DNA of 64,000 nucleotides, taken from assembly GCF_024391045.1 (NCBI RefSeq), contig NZ_JANFCZ010000005.1, forward strand, positions 1 through 64,000, read 5' to 3'. This document shows positions 36,070-43,741 of this stretch, piece after piece; the stretch's first letter is position 1, and every line of letters starts with the position of its first letter. The notes beneath the pieces are model-generated. The model did not search any database. It saw nothing but the letters and a program-made list of their open reading frames with translations, and had not been told where the DNA came from. Made by a program: the position numbers and the translations under genes. This DNA comes from Pseudarthrobacter sulfonivorans. GTDB taxonomy: Bacteria; Actinomycetota; Actinomycetes; Actinomycetales; Micrococcaceae.

Positions 36070-36513
36070 TCAGGCCACGCTGATGGACGAAACGATCTCC
36101 TTCAGCATGTCCACCCGCGGCTCAATCTCCGGGTTCACGTAGGGCCAGATCACCACAACACCGATGAACCGGTTGTTCTCCCAGACGCCGACGCTGGCTG
36201 CCACCCTCGCCGCACCGTCGGGGTCCGAGTAGCCAACCAGGACGGCGTACGCGGACTTGCCCGGCAGGTTCAGCGCGCCCTCGGTCAGCACGGTACCGGC
36301 ACGTTCGAGATAGAAGTCCGACATGACGTGCGCCCAGCCGTTGGCGCCGGGGGCATCGGTGACGGAGGTGTCGTCCTTGATCACGGTGACCAGGACACCG
36401 CCCAGGAGGCCGTACTGCTCGGTGTTGGGTCCTGCGGCGGAATCCTCGAGGACCTGGGTGTGTTCGGGAAAGTCTGCGGTGAAACCCAGGGGGGATTCGA
36501 TGTGCACTGACAT
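36070..36513 (-). CDS. Hypothetical protein co-transcribed with a WXG100 protein
   Basis: 147 residues, no signal peptide or membrane segment. The sequence alternates beta strands with a SDFYLERAGTV helix and ends in MLKEIVSSISVA. I do not recognise a family; the single-domain alpha/beta layout vaguely resembles LpqN/Mog1-type folds. It begins 43 nt after the WXG100 gene, so the two are one transcript and it may be a chaperone, partner or immunity-like protein. The ATG has AAGGAGCAACC upstream. Confidence 0.7.
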   Translation of the reverse strand: MSVHIESPLGFTADFPEHTQVLEDSAAGPNTEQYGLLGGVLVTVIKDDTSVTDAPGANGWAHVMSDFYLERAGTVLTEGALNLPGKSAYAVLVGYSDPDGAARVAASVGVWENNRFIGVVVIWPYVNPEIEPRVDMLKEIVSSISVA

Positions 36514-36556
36514 GGTTGCTCCTTAGCGGTAAGTCTTGGGATCAGGCACGGCCACG

Positions 36557-38137
36557 TCAGAGCCGCTCGAGCTTGGTGTCGTTCGCGACCTTATAGTACG
36601 TGGACACGTTGGTGGTCGCCTTGTTCTCAGTCTTCAGCTCCACCTCGCCCGCCTTGAAGTCCACGCCCACCTCATTGGAGGCCGTCACCACGTTGTTCAC
36701 CTGTACCGTGGCCGAACCTGCCTCATACAGCTTGGCCGCATCCGCAGCCGCCGCGCTGTCGTTGCCCAGCGCCACATTGCGCATGTAGCTGTCGATCACC
36801 GGTGCGTTGTCCGGGGTGTAGTCGATGTCGATCTTGACGGTGCTCTGCGTCCCGACGGTCACGTTGGACTCGAGCTTGGCGCCTTGCAGGTCCGGCCCGG
36901 CACTGGCTCCCTGCGCTACGTTGCCCTCCATGGACACCACGATCGACTTGATGCTGCTGTCCTTGTCCAGGTTCACTTCCAGGCCCCCCTTGCCGGAGGC
37001 CGTGAACAACTGGCCATCCAGGTCCAGCTTGCCCTGGGCTGACACCTCCCCGCTGCCCTTGGCAGTACCGTCCGTCAGGTTCCGCTCGTAGGCAAGATCC
37101 AGCTTGGCGGAGCCGGACGCGGGCCCGGCATCGCCTTTGGCCTCGAAGGAGAGGGTTCCCTTGACCTTGTCGTCCCAGCTCGTCGCGCCGTTGTGGTCCG
37201 CGGCCTCCTGGATGGTGGTCATGAGGTAAGCAGGCGCGTTGGCGGCCACGTCCTTGACCTCTCCGATGCTGTCCGGGGGAAGGTCCCGGTACATCTGGTT
37301 CCGGGCAGCCACGGCCTCTTCGACGCTGCCGAACTTGTACTCGCGCGATCCCTCTCCGTTGAGCGTGATGTTTCCCGATCCGGTGGTGTCGTTGACACCC
37401 ACCCCGACGTTTCCGTAGACCTTGAGCGTGGCTGACCCGTCGGCGTTCTCGCTCACCACCGTGCCCACTTCCGCGCCGGCGTGGAACCAGGCGATCCGGC
37501 CGTCGATGGTGGCCTTGCCGCTCTCGGTATAGACCGGGGTGTCTGCGAGGGCGAGTACCTTGAGATGCTCGGCGGCCTGGTCCTGGGCGGATGCCGGGAT
37601 GCCTCCGTCCATTTTCATCAGCTCGGCGGCGAGGGGTCCGTGCTTGCCTTCGCCTTCGATCAGGTACTGACGGTCAGCCTCGGACAGGGCCGCCCACCAT
37701 TTGGCCTGCTCCTCCGGGGTGCCCTTGAGCGCCTGGTCGAGTCCCTGTTCGAGCTCCTGGCGGTGTGCCTGCGCCTCGGCAGCTTTCTGCATCTGCTCTT
37801 CAAGCCAGGTCTGGGCGCGGCCGCCCAGACCCTTGAGCTTGTCCAGGAAGCTTCCGCCGCCACCGGCGCCGGCGGCATCGGATGCCTTTTCCTGCTCGTT
37901 GGCGTGCTGCAGGAGCAGTTTGGAGTTGTGGCGCAGGCTGGACGCCACGCGCTCCAGGGTGGGGCGGTGGCTTCCGGCCCAGTCCTGCCGGAACCGCTCG
38001 CCGTCGATGCCCTTCCAGGGTGCGGACTGAATCTGCCCTTGCAGGGAGCTGGCCCGGCTACTGAGCAGTGTGGCCGCCTTGTCGACGGCCTTCGCCAGAT
38101 CACGCAGCTGGCTGACGTCCGCGCCGTAAAAAGTCAT
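36557..38137 (-). CDS. Large WXG100-headed protein, putative type VII secretion substrate
   Basis: 526 residues. The first 95 form a helix-turn-helix with W41-K-G43 (APWKGIDGERFRQDW), the WXG100 pattern of ESX/type VII substrates. A Gly-rich linker and charged helices follow, then WWAALSEADRQYL and MDGGIPASAQDQA, a linker motif often seen in actinobacterial WXG proteins. Residues from about 230 to the end are Gly/Ser/Thr/Asp-rich beta strands with no catalytic motif I can name. No ESX core genes are in the window. ATG at 38137 follows GGGGGAAAACC; the longer frame to 38221 has no site. Confidence 0.8.
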   Translation of the reverse strand: MTFYGADVSQLRDLAKAVDKAATLLSSRASSLQGQIQSAPWKGIDGERFRQDWAGSHRPTLERVASSLRHNSKLLLQHANEQEKASDAAGAGGGGSFLDKLKGLGGRAQTWLEEQMQKAAEAQAHRQELEQGLDQALKGTPEEQAKWWAALSEADRQYLIEGEGKHGPLAAELMKMDGGIPASAQDQAAEHLKVLALADTPVYTESGKATIDGRIAWFHAGAEVGTVVSENADGSATLKVYGNVGVGVNDTTGSGNITLNGEGSREYKFGSVEEAVAARNQMYRDLPPDSIGEVKDVAANAPAYLMTTIQEAADHNGATSWDDKVKGTLSFEAKGDAGPASGSAKLDLAYERNLTDGTAKGSGEVSAQGKLDLDGQLFTASGKGGLEVNLDKDSSIKSIVVSMEGNVAQGASAGPDLQGAKLESNVTVGTQSTVKIDIDYTPDNAPVIDSYMRNVALGNDSAAAADAAKLYEAGSATVQVNNVVTASNEVGVDFKAGEVELKTENKATTNVSTYYKVANDTKLERL

Positions 38138-38209
38138 GGTTTTCCCCCGGAAAGTGAAACGAGTGGGTTTATCGCTGAACTTATGGTCGCACGGCGGCCA
38201 AGACCCGGC

Positions 38210-38229
38210 GATGGGGATCACTCCCCATC
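38210..38229. promoter_or_regulatory. Perfect 8-bp palindrome upstream of the WXG100 gene
   Basis: GATGGGGA (38210-38217) and TCCCCATC (38222-38229) flank TCAC, 73 nt upstream of the WXG100 start. It could be an operator or a small hairpin. No T tract follows. Confidence 0.4.
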
Positions 38230-38244
38230 CCCGCCTTCACCGGC

Positions 38245-38323
38245 GGCGGGATCGTCGGCGCACCTCACGGCCGCCCGGAGCGCGGGCAGCGGGATCATCA
38301 GCGCACCTCACCGGCACCCGGAG
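38245..38323. repeat. Imperfect tandem duplication in the WXG100-DUF1206 intergenic region
   Basis: A unit of about 36-38 nt containing GGGATC, GCGCACCTCAC and CCCGGAG occurs at 38245-38280 and again at 38286-38323, with a period near 42-43. The 280-bp region between divergent genes holds this, the palindrome before it, and otherwise nothing I can name. Confidence 0.6.
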
Positions 38324-38418
38324 TCCGGGGCTGTCGGCGGCAGTCTTTGCGTGGCACGATAAGAATTGTGTGGGGGCACGCAATTTGCGCCTCCCTGGCG
38401 CCGGCAAAAGGAACCGTC

Positions 38419-39249
38419 ATTAAAAGAGAATTAAGGCAGGCCGCAGACGCTGCGGAGGACGTCACCAACTCGCGAGTTTTGGAGCTGCTGGCACGGGCGG
38501 GGTTCGCCGCAAGCGGCATCCTGCACTTCCTGATCGGGGCAATCGCCATTCGGCTCGCTATGGGCGGTACGGGGAACGCGGACTTCAGCGGGGCCGTGGC
38601 CGAACTCGCCGGCCAGCCCGCCGGCCCGTTCCTCTTGTGGGCAAGCTTCGCCGCCTGCGCGGCACTGGCGGTGTGGCAGGCCAGCGATGCGATCTTTGAT
38701 TACACCAGGCTTCCCACCAAGAAAAAGGTGGGAGAAAAAGCCAAGGCCGCAGCGCAGGCCCTGGTGTTCGCCGGGTTCGCCCTGACACTCCTGGCCTTCG
38801 CCATGGGCACGGGCTCCGTTAACGACAACAGGCAAAAGGCGAGCGACCTCACCCTGACCGTGATGAAGGCACCCGGCGGCGTGGCCCTGTTAGTCCTGGT
38901 GGGGACAGCCATCGCCATCACCGGCGCGGTCTACGCCATTCGGGGAGTCAGGAAATCCTTCGAAAAGCACCTGGTGATGCCCAGTTCCCCACCGGCCCGG
39001 ACAGCCGTCACCGTCCTGGGCGTCGCCGGCTATGTTGCCAAGGGCGCCGTGCTGCTGCTGACCGGACTGCTGATCGTGATCGCCACCCTCAGGGCCCATC
39101 CGGAAGACTCCACGGGCCTCGACGGCGGCCTCAAGGCGCTCCGCGACCAGCCCTTCGGCGTGTACCTGCTGGCCGCTGTGGGGGCCGGCCTGATCTGCTA
39201 CGGCGTGTACATGGCGGTCCGGGCCAAGCTGGCGAAAATGTCCAGATGA
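38419..39249 (+). CDS. DUF1206 membrane protein with probable ATT start
   Basis: About 276 residues with six membrane helices in three repeated pairs, the DUF1206 layout (ARAGFAASGILHFLIGAIAIRLA, then repeats at about residues 95 and 195). The conserved family N-terminus (roughly KRELRQAADAAEDVTNSR) begins right at an ATT codon at 38419 that has AAAAGGA six nt upstream. In-frame TTG (38347) and GTG (38368) starts are further up but have no ribosome site. Function of the family is unknown. Confidence 0.75.
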   Translation: MKRELRQAADAAEDVTNSRVLELLARAGFAASGILHFLIGAIAIRLAMGGTGNADFSGAVAELAGQPAGPFLLWASFAACAALAVWQASDAIFDYTRLPTKKKVGEKAKAAAQALVFAGFALTLLAFAMGTGSVNDNRQKASDLTLTVMKAPGGVALLVLVGTAIAITGAVYAIRGVRKSFEKHLVMPSSPPARTAVTVLGVAGYVAKGAVLLLTGLLIVIATLRAHPEDSTGLDGGLKALRDQPFGVYLLAAVGAGLICYGVYMAVRAKLAKMSR

Positions 39250-39250
39250 G

Positions 39251-39916
39251 CTACGGAACGGTGATCACGGCGACGGTTTTCTCGTCGTCGTCGCGCAGTT
39301 CCACGGTGGCGATGCTGGCCAGCTGAACAGGTGTGGCGCCGGTGACCTTGACCCGCCCGCTCGGCGTGGCGGTCCAGGCGCACGCGCGGTCCTCCCCGCC
39401 GGCACGGTCCCGCACCCACAACGAGTACGTTCCGGTCAACGGCATGCTGCTGCCGTTCACCGCCAGTTCCGTGCCCCAGGTCTTCCGGGCCAGGTCCACG
39501 CTGAACCGCAGGCCGTTGTCCGCCTGGACCGAGTAGCTGGCATCCGGCTGCGGCGGCCGGTTCAGCAGCGGCCCTGCGGCCACGCCCAGCGCGAGGCACG
39601 CGGCGGCGACGGCGCCCACCAGCCCGGCCCACCGCCGTCGTGATTTACGACGGCGGGTGGCCAGTTCGGTCAGGACCGCCCGGGGCACCTGGGCACCCGG
39701 CTCTGCGGTGGCAGCCGGACGGGAAGTTCCGGTCAGTGCCACCGCGTCCGGCACGGGAAGCGCGGCCAGCAGGGCCGGCAGGCTTTCCAGATCGGTGAGC
39801 TCCGCGCGGCAGTCGGCACACTCCTGAAGGTGCTGCCCGAAGCGCTGCGAATCGGCGGCATCCAGTCCACCCAGCACATAGGCGCCCAACAGATGGTGCA
39901 GGTCGGCGGCGTTCAC
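39251..39916 (-). CDS. Zinc-type anti-sigma factor (RskA/RslA-like)
   Basis: 221 residues. The N-terminal HLLGAYVLGGL and HLQECADC (H-x3-C-x2-C) form the zinc anti-sigma domain. A single membrane helix (WAGLVGAVAAACLALGVAAG) is at about residues 95-115 and an RskA-like extracytoplasmic domain follows. It should hold the adjacent sigma factor inactive and be cut by regulated proteolysis. It starts with GTG overlapping the sigma stop (GTGA). Confidence 0.9.
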   Translation of the reverse strand: MNAADLHHLLGAYVLGGLDAADSQRFGQHLQECADCRAELTDLESLPALLAALPVPDAVALTGTSRPAATAEPGAQVPRAVLTELATRRRKSRRRWAGLVGAVAAACLALGVAAGPLLNRPPQPDASYSVQADNGLRFSVDLARKTWGTELAVNGSSMPLTGTYSLWVRDRAGGEDRACAWTATPSGRVKVTGATPVQLASIATVELRDDDEKTVAVITVP

Positions 39917-40413
39917 CGTTCCACCCCCATCTCATCCAGGATGGTCCGCAAAGCGCGGACCGCATAGTAGGCCCGTGACTTCACGGTGCCGCTGGGAATG
40001 TTCAGTTGCACGGCGGCTTCATTGACGGTGAAGCGGCGGTAGTGGAGCGCCACCAGCACGTCACGGTGTTCGCTGCTGAGCCTGACCAGGGCCTCTTCCA
40101 TCAGTACCCGGTTGAGCAGTTCGTCCACCCGTTCAGCGGCTTCGGCGGGATCGGCGACCTCCCGTTCGGTGACCTCGCTGGGCCGCCGCTGGGCTTTCCG
40201 GTAATTGTCGATCATGATGTTGCGTGCCGTCCGGAAGAGGTAGCTTCGCAGGCTGCCGGTGATATCCGGGGCCTTCTGCCAGACCCGGAGCACGGTCTCC
40301 TGGACCACGTCCTCGGCCAGTTGCGGATCCCGCGAGGCACTGAGCACGAACCGGCGCAGGGCGGGGCCGTGCTCGCGGTAAATCGCGGCCACCACTTCCT
40401 CGTCCAGCGGCAT
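39913..40413 (-). CDS. ECF sigma factor, SigL-like
   Basis: 166 residues. Region 2 is AAIYREHGPALRRFVLSASRD to VVQETVLRVWQKA, and region 4 is LSSEHRDVLVALHYRRFTVNEAAVQLNIPSGTVKSRAYYAVRAL. GAAGGAGGC precedes the ATG. A TGAACC-N16-CGTCGTA promoter lies upstream, and the divergent lipoprotein gene has the twin TGAACC-N16-CGTCTTA. As I recall, M. tuberculosis SigL uses a TGAACC/CGT-type promoter, so the assignment is consistent. Confidence 0.9.
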   Translation of the reverse strand: MPLDEEVVAAIYREHGPALRRFVLSASRDPQLAEDVVQETVLRVWQKAPDITGSLRSYLFRTARNIMIDNYRKAQRRPSEVTEREVADPAEAAERVDELLNRVLMEEALVRLSSEHRDVLVALHYRRFTVNEAAVQLNIPSGTVKSRAYYAVRALRTILDEMGVER

Positions 40414-40483
40414 GCCGCCTCCTTCAGTCCCTGACGCCCCATCCGCGGTCCCCCGTTTGCTGCCGGGACCTCGTGTCGGCTGA

Positions 40484-40512
40484 TACGACGTCCGCCGCGC
40501 GTAAACGGTTCA
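40484..40512 (-). promoter_or_regulatory. ECF autoregulatory promoter of the sigma/anti-sigma operon
   Basis: On the minus strand TGAACC (40512-40507), 16 nt, then CGTCGTA (40490-40484). It lies about 70 nt before the sigma start. Confidence 0.75.
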
Positions 40513-40559
40513 CTGCCGGCGATCCGGGGGCGATCAGGGGACGGCCGGTGCACCATGCT

Positions 40560-40588
40560 TGAACCATTCTTCACCTTTGGCCGTCTTA
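40560..40588 (+). promoter_or_regulatory. ECF promoter of the divergent lipoprotein gene
   Basis: TGAACC (40560-40565), 16 nt, then CGTCTTA (40582-40588). Both boxes and the exact spacing match the promoter on the other strand. It lies 50 nt before the lipoprotein ATG. Confidence 0.75.
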
Positions 40589-40638
40589 TGGTTAGCGTTC
40601 GGCGATCCGACGCCGGGCCCCAGCGAGGGAGCACCTCC

Positions 40639-41184
40639 ATGAAGAAGCATCCGGGCACAAGTCTTGCAGCGCTGGCCCTCCTGGCCGCGCTGGCAGGCTG
40701 CGGCGGCAGCCCCGGAACCACCAGCACATCGGCCGCGCCCGGCGGGTCCGCCACAAGTCCGACGGCCTCGTCCTCCGCCCCGGCCGCGGGCCCGGGCGCC
40801 ACCCCCGCAGCACCCGCCGTCGACCTCATGACCGCGTCCTCAAGCGCCGGCAAGATCGTGGTGGATGCCAAAGGCATGAGCGTCTATTTCTTCGCAAAAG
40901 ACCTCAAGGATTCCGGCACCAGCGCCTGCACAGGAGCCTGCCTCATGTCGTGGCCACCGGTCCAAAGCAACGGAACCATGCCGTCCGCTGACGGGATCAC
41001 TGGAGCGCTGGGCACCATCACCACGCCGGACGGGACAAAGCAGCTGACCCTGAACGGACTGCCGCTGTACCACTACTCGAAGGACATGAAGCCGGGCGAC
41101 GTCATGGGGCAGGGCGTCGGTGGCCTCTGGTACCTCGCGGATCCGGCCGGGGAGATGATCAAGGCCGAGGCGCCGGGCTACTGA
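40639..41184 (+). CDS. COG4315-type secreted-repeat lipoprotein
   Basis: 181 residues from the ATG at 40639 (GAGGGAGCACC upstream). MKKHPGTSLAALALLAALAGC has an LAGC lipobox, followed by a 50-residue Ser/Thr/Ala/Pro linker. The mature domain has two repeats of the type GMSVYFFAKD and GLPLYHYSKDMKPGD, plus SACTGACLMSWPP and GGLWYLADPAG, the repeat pattern seen in COG4315 proteins. It is divergent from, and probably controlled by, the SigL-like factor. Confidence 0.87.
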   Translation: MKKHPGTSLAALALLAALAGCGGSPGTTSTSAAPGGSATSPTASSSAPAAGPGATPAAPAVDLMTASSSAGKIVVDAKGMSVYFFAKDLKDSGTSACTGACLMSWPPVQSNGTMPSADGITGALGTITTPDGTKQLTLNGLPLYHYSKDMKPGDVMGQGVGGLWYLADPAGEMIKAEAPGY

Positions 41185-41206
41185 GGGTGGCGGTTACGAG
41201 TTCCGG

Positions 41207-42088
41207 TTACGGCCGGACCACCGGCAACTGGACTGGAGGGGTCGGCGGAAGGGGCAGCGCTGGGGGCTGTCCCTCGCCGTTCGGCAGCCGGTCCGGCACG
41301 CCGGGCAGGCTGGGCGTGAGGTTTTCCGGGACTGGGAGGTCCTGGAGGGGCGCGGCCGGGACGTGGGACGGCTGGCCCGGAGCGTGTTGCGGGGCCTGGC
41401 CGGGTTTCGATTCAGGAGCGGCCGGAGCCTGCTGCGTGACGGGTGGTGATGCGGGCACTGTGGCAGGAGAGACTGGCTGCGCCGGCAGCGGAGCCGGCGT
41501 TGCCGGCTTTGCCGGCTGTGCGGGATTTGACGCGCCGCTAACGGTGCCCACGAAGGAACTGACGGCCTTGTTTACCTGGCCGAGGGAATCGCGGAGGCCC
41601 TGGTCCGACGCCACCGCGACCGCGCCGCCGGCCGCCAGCGACACGGCCACTGACAAGGTGGTGAGGGTGATTCGGCGCTTCGCACGACGGCGGGCTGCGA
41701 GTTCGTCGGTTGCGGTCTGAGTTGCGGCCTCCGGCGTGGCATCCGGCGTCCGGGGCGCAGTCGACGTTGGCGTCCCAGCCGGCGTCGGGGTGGCAGCCAT
41801 CATCAGGGTGGGTGCAGGCGCCGGGGTCGGCGCCGGGGCCGGGTTCTCAGGGCTGTCCGCAAGCTGGGCGAGCCGCTCTGTTTGGGGGGCGGCCTCGGGG
41901 ACGGCGGCGAGGTGGCGGGTAGGCGGGGCCATCAACGCGGCCACCGCGGCAGATGCCTCAGGCTGGCCGCCGGCCAGGTCGCGCAGGTCCTGCAGGGCGG
42001 AAAGGAGCACGGCGTCGTCGTCGAACCCCGCGTCACGGAGCAGCCTGTCGACGGTCCCGTCGCTGCTGGAGCCTGCGATGTCACTCAT
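41207..42088 (-). CDS. Non-zinc anti-sigma factor, RsdA-like, proline-rich
   Basis: 293 residues. The N-terminal 45 contain DRLLRDAGFDDDAVLLSALQDL, similar to the short sigma-binding helix of RsdA. Then come a Pro/Ala linker, one membrane helix (ITLTTLSVAVSLAAGGAVAVA) and a very Pro-rich outer domain. There is no zinc motif. M. tuberculosis RsdA, the partner of SigD, has the same layout. The ATG overlaps the sigma stop by 8 nt. Function is inferred from architecture and position. Confidence 0.72.
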   Translation of the reverse strand: MSDIAGSSSDGTVDRLLRDAGFDDDAVLLSALQDLRDLAGGQPEASAAVAALMAPPTRHLAAVPEAAPQTERLAQLADSPENPAPAPTPAPAPTLMMAATPTPAGTPTSTAPRTPDATPEAATQTATDELAARRRAKRRITLTTLSVAVSLAAGGAVAVASDQGLRDSLGQVNKAVSSFVGTVSGASNPAQPAKPATPAPLPAQPVSPATVPASPPVTQQAPAAPESKPGQAPQHAPGQPSHVPAAPLQDLPVPENLTPSLPGVPDRLPNGEGQPPALPLPPTPPVQLPVVRP

Positions 42089-42677
42089 GATCTGCCTGGT
42101 TCCTTCTAAGGGTCTGGTCCTTGAGGTTTTGCAACGCCCTGCGTTGGAGCTGTTTGATGGCGCCCTGGGATTTGCCCATGATGCTGGCCACCTGTTCGAT
42201 GGACAGGTCGGCCACGACCCGCAGGGCCAGGACTTCCCGGTGGTCGTTAGGCAGGCCCTCCAGCATTCCGGCCGCACCGCCGGCGTGGCCGAGGGCGTGG
42301 TCCTCTGCCGACGCCGTGCTGCGCGCGTCCTGCAGGGGATCGTACGGGGTGAAGGCCGGGCTGCGTTCAACGCGCCGGTAGTGGTCCACCATCCGGGCGT
42401 GGGCGATCGAAAACACCAAGGATTTGGCGCCCTGCAGCCCGCCGGTCAGCTCGCCGATTTTGGGGAAGAACGCCAGGAAGACGTCCTGGGTGACAGCCTC
42501 GGGATCGTCGACGCCGCGGGCCCTGAGGTAACCCAGGACAGCGCCGGAAAAGGTGCGGTAGACGACGCCGAAGAGCACGGCCGGATCAGCGCCGGCAGTG
42601 TCTGCAAATATGTCGATGTCTTCTTCGGCCAAAGTGTCTGGCACCAGTGGCTCCTTCGTCCCGGGCGACAGCTTCAT
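42081..42677 (-). CDS. ECF sigma factor, SigD-like
   Basis: 198 residues. Region 2 runs through FGVVYRTFSGAVLGYLRARGV, EAVTQDVFLAFFPKIGEL and FSIAHARMVDHYRR. Region 4 is LPNDHREVLALRVVADLSIEQVASIMGKSQGAIKQLQRRALQNLK. The RsdA-like gene downstream and a GTAACT-N16-CGATGT promoter before the operon support a SigD type. It is translated just after a strong hairpin, so its level may be kept below that of the first gene. Confidence 0.88.
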   Translation of the reverse strand: MKLSPGTKEPLVPDTLAEEDIDIFADTAGADPAVLFGVVYRTFSGAVLGYLRARGVDDPEAVTQDVFLAFFPKIGELTGGLQGAKSLVFSIAHARMVDHYRRVERSPAFTPYDPLQDARSTASAEDHALGHAGGAAGMLEGLPNDHREVLALRVVADLSIEQVASIMGKSQGAIKQLQRRALQNLKDQTLRRNQADHE

Positions 42678-42686
42678 CCCGGCATT

Positions 42687-42730
42687 CTGGACTGCGGGCG
42701 GCCCTAACCGGCCGTTTTCCCGCAGTCCAG
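42687..42730 (-). terminator. Hairpin between the PAV-repeat gene and the sigma gene
   Basis: CTGGACTGCGGG (42687-42698) and CCCGCAGTCCAG (42719-42730) pair perfectly, with CGGCC...GGCCG extending inside. No T tract follows, so it is probably a partial terminator or RNA-stability element within the operon. Confidence 0.65.
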
Positions 42731-42746
42731 CCTAGCCGGGAGGGTC

Positions 42747-43454
42747 CTAGCGGGCCGAAACGGCGGGGACGTCCACGTCGTGGCCGGGCACGGCGGCAAC
42801 TGCGGGCACAGCCGGAACAGCGGGGACGACGGACTGCCCGTTGGCGCCCGGCACTGCCGGAACAGCGGGAACCGCGGGAACAGCCGGCAGCTCGGGGCGC
42901 TCGGCCTTGACGGTGGCGGATCCTTCTGCGGTGGCCTTGGTCTCAGCGGCGGCATAGCCCTTGGCGACCACGTCGGTGCAGAAGGCCTTCACGTTGCCCT
43001 CACCCTTGGCGGCGATGACCAGCGAGGAGAAGCCTTCGGAGGACGCGTTGAGTCCGCCGTTCGTGAAGGCGGTGCAGAGGCCGAATGCTGCGGCGCCGGC
43101 AGCGTCCACGGCGGTGCCGGCAGCGGCGGAGACGTTGGCCTCGGCAGCAAGCTTGTCTTTGGATACGGCAGCGTTGCCGGCGGCTGCGCCGTCAGCCGTC
43201 ACTGCGGCGTCGCCCGTGGCGTTGGCCGAAGCCTTGTCTGCAGCCTTGTCGGCGGTGTTCTTGAGTGCACTATCCGTAGCGTCAGCGGCCAGCTTCGGTG
43301 CCGGAGCGCCGAGCAGTTCGTGGGCGGTCTGCTGGGCTCCGGTCGGGAGGGCGCCGGAAACAGCGGCGACGCCGGTTCCGCCGACGGCCAGGGTGCCTGC
43401 GGCGAGGACTCCGGCTGCGACTTTGCTGGTGGCGAGAACAGTGAAGAACGACAT
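42747..43454 (-). CDS. Ala-rich secreted or membrane-anchored protein with Pro-Ala-Val repeats
   Basis: 235 residues. The N-terminus MSFFTVLATSKVAAGVLAAGTLAVGG is a signal or membrane anchor. An Ala/Asp/Lys-rich helical part follows, with two Cys (FGLCTAF, KAFCTDV). The last 45 residues are repeats of PAVPAVPAV. Nothing in it identifies an enzyme. It is the first gene of the SigD-like operon. ATG at 43454 has GGAGTG upstream. Confidence 0.75.
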   Translation of the reverse strand: MSFFTVLATSKVAAGVLAAGTLAVGGTGVAAVSGALPTGAQQTAHELLGAPAPKLAADATDSALKNTADKAADKASANATGDAAVTADGAAAGNAAVSKDKLAAEANVSAAAGTAVDAAGAAAFGLCTAFTNGGLNASSEGFSSLVIAAKGEGNVKAFCTDVVAKGYAAAETKATAEGSATVKAERPELPAVPAVPAVPAVPGANGQSVVPAVPAVPAVAAVPGHDVDVPAVSAR

Positions 43455-43515
43455 AAGACACTCCAAAACTAGGGAACGATTCAGATCCGGCTCCGTGGGG
43501 AACCCATCACGCCCT

Positions 43516-43543
43516 ACATCGCTGGCCGGCCGGGGAAAGTTAC
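43516..43543 (-). promoter_or_regulatory. ECF (SigD-type) promoter of the PAV/sigma/RsdA-like operon
   Basis: On the minus strand GTAACT (43543-43538), 16 nt, then CGATGT (43521-43516), ending about 60 nt before the first gene. GTAAC/CGAT with this spacing is the type I associate with SigD. Confidence 0.6.
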
Positions 43544-43597
43544 GGCGCTGCGGGAATTTCTTTTAAAGCGCCCGCCGTCGGGAACGCCCAAACGCAA

Positions 43598-43627
43598 CAG
43601 GGCCGCCGGAACGTTCCGGCGGCCCTG
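43598..43627. terminator. 30-nt perfect palindrome after the DMP19-like gene
   Basis: The arms CAGGGCCGCCGGAAC (43598-43612) and its complement meet directly, so as RNA a 14-bp stem with a minimal loop forms. It lies 115 nt beyond the stop of the minus-strand gene. TTGCGTTTG follows on that strand. Confidence 0.75.
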
Positions 43628-43741
43628 CACTCCTTCGGCGATTGCGGCGATCTGGGCGAACCGGGCGAACCGGCTCCCCGGGGAACTCCGCCCGCCGAAC
43701 CCGGCCCGCACAAGCCCGCCGCGCGCGTCAGATGAGGTGCG

